From an uncultured Bacilli bacterium (lineage in GTDB: Bacteria; Bacillota_I; Bacilli_A; RF39; UBA660): a stretch of DNA of 64,000 bases. The position numbers and the translations under genes were made by a program. Under the pieces are notes generated by a model, which worked only from the letters and a program-made list of their open reading frames with translations, was not told where the DNA came from and did not search any database. Numbering within the stretch: position 1 is the stretch's first letter; the number at the start of each line of letters is the position of its first letter. Shown here piece by piece: positions 42,687-50,765 of this stretch. The stretch is taken from positions 35,558 through 99,557 of the forward strand of contig CAKOYD010000005.1 of assembly GCA_934130545.1 (NCBI GenBank). The letters are read 5' to 3'.

Positions 42687-44598
42687 GAAAAATAATATAA
42701 ATAAAGGACTAGTTCCATATGTTTTATTACTACTATTTATAGTAGGATGTTTACTATTTGCTAATGGTATGAAAAATAAAGTAAATGAATTTACATATAA
42801 TGAATTTACTAACTATTTAGACAAAGGAGAAATATCTGAATTAAGAATAGTACCAAAAGTAAATACACAAAACTATGAAATAACAGGTAAATTAAAAAGT
42901 TATGATGAATATGAAAGTTTTAAATTGTATTTGCCAAAATCAGATGAAGTATTATCCGTAATACTAAATGCTGAAGAAAGTAATACGTTTAAACTAGAAG
43001 TAGTAAATGACCCTGAAGCATCATCTATCTTTACAATATTAATTGAATATGTTCCAATGATATTACTAGGTGGCGTTATAATATGGTTATTTACTAGACA
43101 AATAGGTTCAGGTGGAAAATCTATGGACTTTGGACGTAGTAGAGCTAAAAGAATGGACACTAAACCTACAACTACCTTCAAAGACGTTGCCGGATGTACA
43201 GAAGAAAAAGAAGAAGTACAAGAATTAATTGATTTCTTAAAGAACCCTAAGAAGTTCCAAAGTATGGGAGCAAGAATTCCAAAAGGTATCCTATTAGTAG
43301 GTCCTCCAGGAACAGGTAAAACAATGCTTGCAAGAGCAGTAGCCGGAGAAGCTAAAGTACCATTCTACTATATCAGTGGATCAGACTTCGTTGAATTATT
43401 CGTTGGTATTGGTGCTTCACGTGTACGTGATATGTTTCAAACAGCTAAAATGAATGCCCCATGTTTAATATTTATTGATGAAATAGATGCTGTTGGAAGA
43501 CAAAGAGGAACAGGACTTGGTGGTGGACACGATGAAAGAGAACAAACATTAAACCAATTACTAACAGAAATGGATGGCTTTGGTGCTAACGAAGGAATAA
43601 TAATTATCGCAGCCACAAATAGACCTGACGTTCTAGACCCTGCTCTATTAAGACCAGGAAGATTTGATAGACAAATTACTGTTGCTCTACCTGATAAAAA
43701 AGCCCGTGAAGAAATCTTAAGAGTACATTCAAAAAACAAAAAACTTGCTAAAAATGTTACATTAGATTATCTAGCTAAAAGAACTCCAGGATTTAGTGGT
43801 GCTGACCTAGAAAACTTACTTAACGAAGCAGCTTTACTAGCCGTAAGAAGAAATAAAAAAGAAATAACAATGAACGAAATTGATGAAGCAACTGACCGTG
43901 TTCTAATGGGACCTGCTAAAGTAACTAAGAAATATACTGATAAAGAAAAGAAATTAGTAGCATACCATGAAGCCGGACACGCTGTTCTAGGAATTAAACT
44001 AGATGGTGCCAACGACGTTCAAAAAATAACAATTATCCCAAGAGGCCATGCCGGTGGATATACAATGATGACTCCAAAAGAAGAATCATTTAACTATACT
44101 AAAAATGAATTACTAGAATCTATTTGTGGATTACTTGGTGGACGTGTAGCTGAAGAAGTAATCTTCGGAGAAATAACAACCGGAGCTCACGATGACTTTA
44201 GAAAAGCAACAAAAATAGCTAGAAAAATGGTTACTGAATATGGTATGAGTAATCTAGGTCCTATGATGTTAGAAGAACCTGATGAAAATACATTCTTAGG
44301 TAGAGACTATACTAAGAATAGAAATATCTCTGATACTGTAGCGCATGAAATAGATGAAGAAATGCGTAATATCATTTCATCATGTTATGAGAAAACTAAA
44401 GAAATAATAAAATCTAATAGAAAATTACTAGACTTAATTGCTAATACTCTACTAGAAGAAGAAACAATTACTAAAGAACAAATTGACTATTTAGTAGAAA
44501 ACGGTCATTTACCTGATGCTAAAGAAGAAAAAGCAAAAGATAATGAAAAAACAAAAGAAGTCAAAGAAACCAAAGATAATAAAGAATCTAGTAAATAA
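42676..44598 (+). CDS. ftsH: ATP-dependent zinc metalloprotease FtsH
   Basis: Membrane-bound AAA+ protease that removes damaged or regulatory membrane proteins. In 640 residues: membrane helices near 12-32 and 113-138, AAA domain with Walker A GPPGTGKT near 210, Walker B LIFIDEID and the second-region-of-homology arginines (NRPDVLDPALLRPGRFD), and the zinc site HEAGH near 432. The C-terminus is a Lys/Glu-rich tail. Confidence 0.98.
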   Translation: MNRKKNNINKGLVPYVLLLLFIVGCLLFANGMKNKVNEFTYNEFTNYLDKGEISELRIVPKVNTQNYEITGKLKSYDEYESFKLYLPKSDEVLSVILNAEESNTFKLEVVNDPEASSIFTILIEYVPMILLGGVIIWLFTRQIGSGGKSMDFGRSRAKRMDTKPTTTFKDVAGCTEEKEEVQELIDFLKNPKKFQSMGARIPKGILLVGPPGTGKTMLARAVAGEAKVPFYYISGSDFVELFVGIGASRVRDMFQTAKMNAPCLIFIDEIDAVGRQRGTGLGGGHDEREQTLNQLLTEMDGFGANEGIIIIAATNRPDVLDPALLRPGRFDRQITVALPDKKAREEILRVHSKNKKLAKNVTLDYLAKRTPGFSGADLENLLNEAALLAVRRNKKEITMNEIDEATDRVLMGPAKVTKKYTDKEKKLVAYHEAGHAVLGIKLDGANDVQKITIIPRGHAGGYTMMTPKEESFNYTKNELLESICGLLGGRVAEEVIFGEITTGAHDDFRKATKIARKMVTEYGMSNLGPMMLEEPDENTFLGRDYTKNRNISDTVAHEIDEEMRNIISSCYEKTKEIIKSNRKLLDLIANTLLEEETITKEQIDYLVENGHLPDAKEEKAKDNEKTKEVKETKDNKESSK

Positions 44599-44600
44599 CA

Positions 44601-44631
44601 AAAAAACATTTCAATTACGAAATGTTTTTTT
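44601..44631. terminator. Bidirectional terminator between ftsH and divIC
   Basis: Seven-base perfect arms (44606-44612 and 44619-44625) with A-run before and T-run after, so it serves ftsH on the plus strand and divIC on the minus strand. Confidence 0.85.
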
Positions 44632-44938
44632 AATTTAATCTAAGTATTATCTCCCCATCTTTAGAATATAAATACTTCTCTCTTACATATTTAGCAATAT
44701 AATCAGGATCCTCTAGTTTACGAATATCTAATTCTAATTCTTCTTTTTCCTCATCTAACTTAACAATTTTTTCTTGTAAATTAACTTTTTGATTCTTCAT
44801 ATCAATTATTTTTAATACATTACATGCACAATTATATCCTAACGTAGAAACAACAACTAAAATTATTATAACTGTAAAAAATACACGAATCTTTGCCACA
44901 ATTGACATTTTTCTCTTCTTTACAACCTTAGCCATCAT
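44630..44938 (-). CDS. divIC: Septum formation protein DivIC/FtsB family
   Basis: A small bitopic division protein of about 102 residues. It has a basic N-terminus (MAKVVKKRKMS), one membrane helix (VFFTVIIILVVVSTLGY), then a coiled coil (NQKVNLQEKIVKLDEEKEELELDIRKLEDPDYIAKYVREKY) typical of DivIC. DivIC links FtsL and DivIB in the divisome. The start is ATG-ATG and either codon is possible. It follows yabP-yabQ as in Bacillus. Confidence 0.93.
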   Translation of the reverse strand: MMAKVVKKRKMSIVAKIRVFFTVIIILVVVSTLGYNCACNVLKIIDMKNQKVNLQEKIVKLDEEKEELELDIRKLEDPDYIAKYVREKYLYSKDGEIILRLN

Positions 44939-45044
44939 TATCACCTACCTTATTATATAATCACTTATAGTAAGTATATCACATAATTATTTTCGATAAC
45001 AATATATTAACCCAAATTAATTTACAAAATATTTATTATGTAAA

Positions 45045-45323
45045 CTACTTCTTCTTAAATAACTTAAGCATAATAAAATATGCAATTATATACCCCAATA
45101 TAATACTAAGTAAAAAATATATATGTACAATCCCATTATTAATTCTAATAAGAATAATAAAATATAATAATGTATTTACTAACAAAAACAATAAAGAATA
45201 AATTATCTTAATAAATAACCTAGATTCATATATTATTTTATAATTAACCTCTAATAAAGCATAAAAAATCATTCCATAAAGAAAAGAATATAATATAGAA
45301 TATATCTGTATCTTTAAAATCAT
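45045..45323 (-). CDS. yabQ: Spore cortex protein YabQ-like
   Basis: A 92-residue membrane protein with three or four hydrophobic helices (residues about 5-27, 38-58, 65-87). YabQ is needed for spore cortex formation in B. subtilis. Identification rests on length, topology, the opening IQIYSILYSFLYGMIFYALLEV, and position between yabP and divIC. Its start overlaps the end of yabP. Confidence 0.82.
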   Translation of the reverse strand: MILKIQIYSILYSFLYGMIFYALLEVNYKIIYESRLFIKIIYSLLFLLVNTLLYFIILIRINNGIVHIYFLLSIILGYIIAYFIMLKLFKKK

Positions 45324-45613
45324 TTAAATAATTTGGTAATAAATGAATTATCCTTATCTTTTTTTACATTACTATCTAAATAGCATAAACTATCTATTCT
45401 TCCCTTTATTGAAACATTACCTTGATAAGTATCTAACTTAATAATTTCTAACTCATCACCCTTAATAATTAAATAACCAAGTGTTGTTTCTAGCATAAAT
45501 TCCTCATTATCAAAACTATCTATTTTCTTTACCCCAGTAATAATAATATTCTTTCTCTCACTAATTGAAATACCATGATTAAATGTAGTATCTATTTCTT
45601 TAACATTTTCCAT
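45320..45613 (-). CDS. yabP: Sporulation protein YabP
   Basis: A beta-rich sporulation protein, 97 residues, starting MENVKEIDTTFNHGIS after AGGAGG. ISERKNIIITGVKKIDSFDNEEFMLETTLGYLIIKGDELEI matches the YabP/YqfC domain. In B. subtilis yabP-yabQ are expressed in the mother cell and act with cortex formation. An upstream in-frame extension is hydrophobic but has no ribosome site. Confidence 0.92.
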   Translation of the reverse strand: MENVKEIDTTFNHGISISERKNIIITGVKKIDSFDNEEFMLETTLGYLIIKGDELEIIKLDTYQGNVSIKGRIDSLCYLDSNVKKDKDNSFITKLFK

Positions 45614-45656
45614 ATTTATGCCTCCTAATAAATATATGTTAAAGATAATAAAAATA

Positions 45657-45686
45657 TACAAAAAATAGACTCAATCAGAGTCTATT
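45657..45686 (-). terminator. Intrinsic terminator overlapping the spoVG stop
   Basis: Nine-base perfect arms (45678-45686 and 45664-45672) with a five-base loop and T-run. The TAG stop (45682-45684) is inside the first arm. Confidence 0.85.
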
Positions 45687-45939
45687 CAGCTTCTTCATAT
45701 GCTTTTAATATAGCTTTTTCAAACATTTGACGTGTTTCAGCATTAATAGGATGAGCAATATCTCTATATCCACCAGTAGCAACTTGTCTACTAGGCATAG
45801 CGATAAATAAACCATTATCACCTTCAATTATTCTTATATCATGTACTGCAAAGCAATCATCAATAAGAACAGAAGCAATTCCTTTCATACGTGAATTTTC
45901 TTTTTCAATCTTACGAACTGTTACTGAAGTAATCTTCAT
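45682..45939 (-). CDS. spoVG: Septation regulator SpoVG
   Basis: A small RNA/DNA-binding regulator; in B. subtilis it affects asymmetric septation. The 85 residues open MKITSVTVRKIEKENSRMKGIASVLIDDCFAVHDIRII and include GLFIAMPSRQV and DIAHPINAETRQMFEKAIL, a clear SpoVG. It has its own promoter and terminator. Confidence 0.97.
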   Translation of the reverse strand: MKITSVTVRKIEKENSRMKGIASVLIDDCFAVHDIRIIEGDNGLFIAMPSRQVATGGYRDIAHPINAETRQMFEKAILKAYEEAE

Positions 45940-45979
45940 TATGTTATCTCTCCTTCTAGAAAATACCTTTTCTAATTAC

Positions 45980-46009
45980 ATTTTAGTATATACAAGATGT
46001 AAAAGTCAA
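45980..46009 (-). promoter_or_regulatory. Promoter of spoVG
   Basis: TTGACT (46004-46009), 18-base spacer, TAAAAT (45980-45985). In B. subtilis spoVG is a sigma-H gene; I do not see a good sigma-H match here. Confidence 0.5.
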
Positions 46010-46019
46010 TATTTTTTCC

Positions 46020-46250
46020 TTAATTTGACACTTTTTCAAAACACACCTTAATATTCCTAATAAGAATATCTCGATAAGTAAAACTCTTTATTGAATTATC
46101 AAACTGCCTTATAGTAAAAATATTATTATATAATTTATCTACTATTCCAAAGCATTCATCTACCCTATTACGATTACCATAAGAAATAATTTTAACAACC
46201 TCATTAATATGATTAGATAATTCATTCTTTATTTTTTTTATATTGTACAT
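46020..46250 (-). CDS. veg: Veg family protein
   Basis: A 76-residue protein, starting MYNIKKIKNELSNHINEVVKII after AGGAGG. GNRNRVDECFGIVDKLYNNIFTIRQ and KSFTYRDILIRNIKVCF match Veg (DUF1021), a small SH3-like protein linked to biofilm formation and germination in B. subtilis. It follows yabG by seven bases, the conserved yabG-veg order. Confidence 0.92.
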   Translation of the reverse strand: MYNIKKIKNELSNHINEVVKIISYGNRNRVDECFGIVDKLYNNIFTIRQFDNSIKSFTYRDILIRNIKVCFEKVSN

Positions 46251-46257
46251 ATACCTC

Positions 46258-47028
46258 CTATTCCCTAGGATACCCAGTATACATTGTACCCTTTGTAATA
46301 ATTCCACCCATTCCTGCCGAACCATATTTAGTCTTTTCTAAAATATTAATTAAATCAATATTATTATTAATATCTGAAAAAGCCATACACCCCGCTACTA
46401 TTGCCGGATCTAAAGCATGAATATTAATTCTTTTTGGACTAGATGCAAAATTAGCACCTGCTTTAATTAATTCTTCATAATCAGACTGACAAGCTCCCGC
46501 AATAATAATTAATTTTTGATGTGATTTTTCATACGTACGAGCCATTTTAACGCACTCTACAAAATTAGAGGTATTCTTATATTTAGAACCATTCTTTCTC
46601 TTACGATAATAAGCATCATGACCAGTAATAACAACAATATCTGGCATATACTTTTCAAGAAGAGGCACTATATTACTAGCTAAATCCTCTTCCTTAAAAT
46701 AAACTCCATATGCTCTTAACTTATTCTTCTTATAAAAGTCTAGACAACTATCTAAATATTCCTTATCACCATCTAAATGTAATATCTTCCCCGGTAAATA
46801 AAAATACTCACTTCTATTTAACTTTCGATATTCTTCTATTGAAGGAAGAAAAGAATCATTACTCTCACTACCATCATTATATAATTTTAAATCCTCTTTA
46901 TAACTATCAGCATATAATCTAACATTAACACCCTTTAAATAATATAAATCTTCATCAATACTAATTATCTTAAACACCACATCATTATTATATGAATTTC
47001 TAGTTACATAATCACCAATATTAAACAT
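46258..47028 (-). CDS. yabG: Sporulation-specific protease YabG
   Basis: Cysteine protease that processes spore coat proteins. The 256 residues carry the conserved core VVITGHDAYYRKR with the catalytic histidine, and IIIAGACQSDYEELIKAGAN with the catalytic cysteine, followed by FASSPKRINIHALDPAIVA. The N-terminal GDYVTRNSY region is also typical. Presence of YabG is a good marker of endospore formation. Confidence 0.97.
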   Translation of the reverse strand: MFNIGDYVTRNSYNNDVVFKIISIDEDLYYLKGVNVRLYADSYKEDLKLYNDGSESNDSFLPSIEEYRKLNRSEYFYLPGKILHLDGDKEYLDSCLDFYKKNKLRAYGVYFKEEDLASNIVPLLEKYMPDIVVITGHDAYYRKRKNGSKYKNTSNFVECVKMARTYEKSHQKLIIIAGACQSDYEELIKAGANFASSPKRINIHALDPAIVAGCMAFSDINNNIDLINILEKTKYGSAGMGGIITKGTMYTGYPRE

Positions 47029-47070
47029 ACATTCACCTATCTAATTATATGATTAACTAATTAATATATG

Positions 47071-47094
47071 AAAAAAAGATTGCATAACACAATC
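47071..47094 (-). terminator. Intrinsic terminator of the GGDEF gene
   Basis: GATTG/CAATC arms (47090-47094 and 47078-47082) with a seven-base loop, followed by T7 on the minus strand, immediately after the stop codon. Confidence 0.65.
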
Positions 47095-47868
47095 CTATTT
47101 TCTCCTACCAATATTATTTTGTTTATAATATTTATTTTTTTCTTTATACATTAAATTATCAGCTTCATCTATCATTGCAGATAAATTATCACTTTTTTCT
47201 CTATAAACATATCCTAAAGATACTGAATAACCATTTGACGATATTTCCCACTCTATAGCTTTCATCTTATTATAAAATAATTCTTGTGAGATATTTTCAC
47301 AAACGACTACGAATTCATCGCCACCTTTTCTATATACTTCATTCTCTCTAACATATTTCTTAATACATTTACAAACCGTAATCAAAAATTTATCACCATT
47401 TTCATGACCAAACATATCATTAACAAACTTAAGACCATTACAATCTATAAAACATACTCCAACATTACTATGTACATCGCAAGAATTAATTAATTCCATT
47501 AAAGAATCTGCATTTAATACCTCAACTAATTTATCAGTTTTTAATACTTTAATTCTCTCATCAATTAATCTAACATTTCTTAAAAAAACTTTAATATATA
47601 CAAATAATTGTTCATCAATAATTTTAGGCTCATATAATATTATCTCCTCCATATGACCATTAACATCAAGAGAAATATTATACTTAGAACCTCTATCCAT
47701 ATCATTAATACTAACTATATCTGTACTTCTCTTACTATTACTTTTAAATATCCACTTACAATTATTACATTTTAAATATCTTTGTAACACCATAAGAAGA
47801 TTACGATAATAATTAATATCATACTTATCGCTATATAACATTTCTTCTAAAGCAATTATAATATCCAT
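47095..47868 (-). CDS. GGDEF-domain protein (probable diguanylate cyclase)
   Basis: About 257 residues, starting MDIIIALEEMLYSDKYDINY after TTGGAGG. The N-terminal 100 residues are an unassigned sensory-like region with several cysteines. The C-terminal domain has GVCFIDCNGLKFVNDMFGHENGDKFL and an intact RKGGDEF active site, so it can in principle make cyclic di-GMP. No inhibitory RxxD is seen just before the active site. There is no signal peptide or membrane segment, so it is cytoplasmic. The gene is inserted between yabG and rsmA, where Bacillus has none. Confidence 0.88.
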   Translation of the reverse strand: MDIIIALEEMLYSDKYDINYYRNLLMVLQRYLKCNNCKWIFKSNSKRSTDIVSINDMDRGSKYNISLDVNGHMEEIILYEPKIIDEQLFVYIKVFLRNVRLIDERIKVLKTDKLVEVLNADSLMELINSCDVHSNVGVCFIDCNGLKFVNDMFGHENGDKFLITVCKCIKKYVRENEVYRKGGDEFVVVCENISQELFYNKMKAIEWEISSNGYSVSLGYVYREKSDNLSAMIDEADNLMYKEKNKYYKQNNIGRRK

Positions 47869-47957
47869 AATAGCCTCCAATTTATGGCATATATATTATC
47901 ATAGTAAAAAACAATAGTCAATAAAAAGTTATTCAAAAGCAATACCATTCATCCAAA

Positions 47958-47986
47958 TAAAAAAAGACTAATTTAATTAATCTTTT
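47958..47986 (-). terminator. Intrinsic terminator overlapping the rsmA stop
   Basis: Eleven-base arms (47976-47986 and 47962-47972, one G-U) with a three-base loop formed by the TAA stop codon (47973-47975), then T residues. Confidence 0.75.
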
Positions 47987-48770
47987 TATCTAGTATATTT
48001 ACTATATCTATAAACACATCAAGAGAAATATTTTCTGCTCTATCCGTTAAAGATAAATTATATTTTTCTAATACCTTATTAATAGTATCTAAATCATAAC
48101 TCTTTAAATTATTTCTTAAATTCTTACGTTTAAATTGAAAAGCATCCTTTACTAACTTCAAAAACAATTCATAGTTAAAGTTATTATCTATATTACTCCG
48201 CTTATTCATTACAATTACAGCACTATCAACCTTGGGTTCAGGAATAAAACACTTTCTAGATACATCAACTAATCTTTTAATGTCATAATAGTAAGAAAGT
48301 ATTACTGATATATATCCATAGTCTCTTGTATTAACTGAAGCCGATAAGCGCATAGCTACCTCTTTTTGAATCATAATAACTATTTTATCAGGTTTAAATT
48401 CATTAACTAATTTCATTATAATAGGACTCGTTATATAATATGGTAAATTAGCCACAACATATAGTTTCTTATAATTATTAAGTTCTTTTATATCGTCAAT
48501 ACTAGACTCTAAAAAATCTTTAATATATAAAGTATAATTGCTGTAACAACTTAGTTTATTTCTTAAATTATCTTCAAGTCTATTATCTATCTCAAATAAA
48601 TAAGCATATCCACATTTATTAATAATATCATAAGATAATGAACCATCACCCGGACCAATTTCAATAACTAAAGTATCTTTATCTATCTCAGCACCTTCAA
48701 TAATCTTATTAACAATATTCTTATCACGAAGAAAATTTTGTCCTAAAGACTTTTTAAAATTAAAATCCAT
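47973..48770 (-). CDS. rsmA: 16S rRNA adenine(1518/1519) dimethyltransferase RsmA (KsgA)
   Basis: Dimethylates two adenosines near the 3' end of 16S rRNA. The 265 residues show SLGQNFLRDKNIVNKI, the SAM-binding VIEIGPGDGSLS, and the catalytic VVANLPYYITSPI motif. In Bacillus an rnmV gene lies between tatD and ksgA; here that place holds a SleB-like hydrolase. Confidence 0.97.
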   Translation of the reverse strand: MDFNFKKSLGQNFLRDKNIVNKIIEGAEIDKDTLVIEIGPGDGSLSYDIINKCGYAYLFEIDNRLEDNLRNKLSCYSNYTLYIKDFLESSIDDIKELNNYKKLYVVANLPYYITSPIIMKLVNEFKPDKIVIMIQKEVAMRLSASVNTRDYGYISVILSYYYDIKRLVDVSRKCFIPEPKVDSAVIVMNKRSNIDNNFNYELFLKLVKDAFQFKRKNLRNNLKSYDLDTINKVLEKYNLSLTDRAENISLDVFIDIVNILDKKIN

Positions 48771-48784
48771 ACTACCTCCATAAC

Positions 48785-48807
48785 ATAAAAAGAGGAATAT
48801 TCCTCTT
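48785..48807 (-). terminator. Intrinsic terminator overlapping the SleB-like gene stop
   Basis: Seven-base perfect arms (48801-48807 and 48790-48796) with an ATAT loop and short T-run; the stop codon at 48806 overlaps the first arm. Confidence 0.75.
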
Positions 48808-49561
48808 AGTTAAATCCATATCTATTACCACGTTCAGTAATATAATTACTACTATAACCATAACTTTCCCATGATCTGAAGCCTAAATAATTATTGTTTC
48901 TAACACCATTTAATCCATCTAAAACAGCTTCTTTAACATAATTATATTTAGCACTATTATAATATCTACCAGAAGGTAAATAACTATAATACATATTTCT
49001 AAAATATACTTCAAACTGATTAGGAGCAGTTATCTGACTAATAGGATTACGTCCAAAATAATTACCCCACTTATCAGAATCACATCTATTTAATATAACA
49101 GAAATAACTGCTAAAGCATCATCAATACTATCTCCTGCTTCAACACATATAACAGCAATAAGTAAATCTAAATCACTACCACTAACATCATATGTATTAT
49201 TATTTACTGATACATTAAATCCCATTGCTTCATCTGTTTTATATTTTAAATAAAACTCATCAGCTAAATAACTAACGTTATCATCATTATTTTTAGTTTC
49301 TTCAACTGTATCTGCTTCTTTTTGAATAGTAGCATCAATTAAATCAACTAATTCTTCATCTTTTTCTGTCTTATTTTGTAATAAAGTATTTACTACAAAC
49401 AACCCTGAAATTACATCTTCTGTCTTGTTTAAATTATTGTTCTCTAAAACTACTACTTCCTGATATTTATTATCTGCTTTAGAAAACAAAAATACTAAAA
49501 ATAGTAAAGCAACCATCAATTGTCCAAAGACAATCAGGGTACCAGGTACTATTTTTTTCAT
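48806..49561 (-). CDS. SleB/CwlJ-type cell-wall hydrolase
   Basis: A 251-residue membrane-anchored or secreted wall hydrolase. One N-terminal hydrophobic segment (residues about 5-25), an acidic linker, then the Hydrolase_2 domain from about residue 128: LLIAVICVEAGDSIDDALAVISVILNR and APNQFEVYFRNMYY are the SleB/CwlJ signatures, with the predicted catalytic glutamate in VEAG. Such enzymes open the spore cortex at germination but vegetative relatives exist. It occupies the place of yabE/rpfB in Bacillus. Confidence 0.9.
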   Translation of the reverse strand: MKKIVPGTLIVFGQLMVALLFLVFLFSKADNKYQEVVVLENNNLNKTEDVISGLFVVNTLLQNKTEKDEELVDLIDATIQKEADTVEETKNNDDNVSYLADEFYLKYKTDEAMGFNVSVNNNTYDVSGSDLDLLIAVICVEAGDSIDDALAVISVILNRCDSDKWGNYFGRNPISQITAPNQFEVYFRNMYYSYLPSGRYYNSAKYNYVKEAVLDGLNGVRNNNYLGFRSWESYGYSSNYITERGNRYGFN

Positions 49562-49663
49562 ATAATCACCTCTTATTTTTAAAGCATAATCAACTAAATT
49601 AAATAAAAAATAACATAGTTAATTCAGCCTCTTTTTCTTCAGGCAATAATAATTCTATCATAA

Positions 49664-50419
49664 TTATCTATAAATGTCAAATATCCTCCCAGCATTGGCC
49701 GTCGTAGTCCTTATAACTTCATCATAACTAATACCCTTAACATCAGCAATTTTATTCGCTATAACCCCTAAATATTTAGGACTATTAGCATTCTTTCTAT
49801 ATGGAACTGGCGTTAAATATGGCGCATCAGTTTCCAATAATATATATTCCAAATTAATATTTTTTATGACTTCTATAATACTCTTTGCATTATTATAAGT
49901 ACATACCCCACCAATACCAAGACATATTCCTAACTTAGTAAACTCTCTAGCCATCTCTAAACTACCTGAATAGCAATGAAGAGTACCACTAACAGAATAT
50001 TCTTTCAATATATTATATGTATCTCCTATCGCATCTCTACTATGTATAATAACAGGCTTATGATACTTACTAGCTATTTCTAATTGTCTTCTAAAAAATA
50101 ATTGCTGTTTTTCTTTATCAGTATTATCGTAATGATAATCAAGCCCAATCTCTCCAATTGCCACAATTTTATCATTAGATATATTCTTTTCAATAAAGTC
50201 AAGACTATCTAAATTAACATCTTCTAGCTCAGTTGGATGAAAACCAATTGCTCCATAAACTATATCATATTTAGAAACAAGTCTTAGTACCTCCTGACAA
50301 TTCTTCATATTAGTACCATTAACTATAACAGCCTTAACCCCTGCTTCTTTAATCTTTTCTATTTCTTCATCAATATTATCATAATACTCACTTAATATAT
50401 GACAATGTGTATCTATCAT
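49664..50419 (-). CDS. tatD: TatD-family DNase
   Basis: Metal-dependent hydrolase of the TatD family (YabD in Bacillus), acting on DNA 3' ends. Start at MIDTHCHIL after TAGGAGG. About 251 residues with metal ligands DTHCH, IGEIGLDYH, PVIIHSRDA, LHCYSG and ETDAPYL. It lies 22 bases downstream of the terminator at 50441-50464 and has no visible promoter of its own, so it depends on read-through or on a promoter inside the preceding small gene. Confidence 0.96.
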   Translation of the reverse strand: MIDTHCHILSEYYDNIDEEIEKIKEAGVKAVIVNGTNMKNCQEVLRLVSKYDIVYGAIGFHPTELEDVNLDSLDFIEKNISNDKIVAIGEIGLDYHYDNTDKEKQQLFFRRQLEIASKYHKPVIIHSRDAIGDTYNILKEYSVSGTLHCYSGSLEMAREFTKLGICLGIGGVCTYNNAKSIIEVIKNINLEYILLETDAPYLTPVPYRKNANSPKYLGVIANKIADVKGISYDEVIRTTTANAGRIFDIYR

Positions 50420-50440
50420 TATTAAACCTCCTATCATAAG

Positions 50441-50464
50441 AAAAAACTATAATTACTATAGTTT
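50441..50464 (-). terminator. Terminator between the 55-residue gene and tatD
   Basis: Eight-base perfect arms (50457-50464 and 50444-50451) with a five-base loop and T-run. It overlaps the stop codon of the small gene. Confidence 0.75.
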
Positions 50465-50630
50465 ATCTATTTCTAAAAGAAGAAATTACATACTTAACAA
50501 TTATCATACCTGCTACCACAAAATAGCAAATATCAATAATATTTTTATATACTAAGGCATTAAGCCCCACCAACAACAAAAATACAACTAAATAAAATTC
50601 CAAAATACGTTCTTGAATTATAGTCTTCAT
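50463..50630 (-). CDS. Small two-helix membrane protein
   Basis: A 55-residue ORF, MKTIIQERILEFYLVVFLLL onward, with two hydrophobic helices (residues about 11-28 and 31-50) and a basic end (SSFRNR). AAGGGAG lies five bases before the ATG, and a promoter is visible at 50673-50701. I do not recognise a family. It sits between metG and tatD, adjacent genes in Bacillus. Confidence 0.65.
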   Translation of the reverse strand: MKTIIQERILEFYLVVFLLLVGLNALVYKNIIDICYFVVAGMIIVKYVISSFRNR

Positions 50631-50672
50631 CTTAGCTCCCTTTTCATCTAAAACTGCAACTACTACATTTTA

Positions 50673-50701
50673 AATATATCAAATCTAAAAAGAAAAGTAA
50701 A
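50673..50701 (-). promoter_or_regulatory. Promoter of the 55-residue gene (and tatD)
   Basis: TTTACT (50696-50701), 17-base spacer, TATATT (50673-50678) with extended TGA, downstream of the metG terminator. Confidence 0.65.
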
Positions 50702-50740
50702 CAAATTACTAATATTTACAATATTTTACACTCAGAACGT

Positions 50741-50765
50741 AAAAAACCACAAATTACTCTGTGGT
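50741..50765 (-). terminator. Intrinsic terminator overlapping the metG stop
   Basis: ACCACA (50760-50765) pairs with TGTGGT (50746-50751) around the region containing the metG stop codon, followed by T6. Confidence 0.75.
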
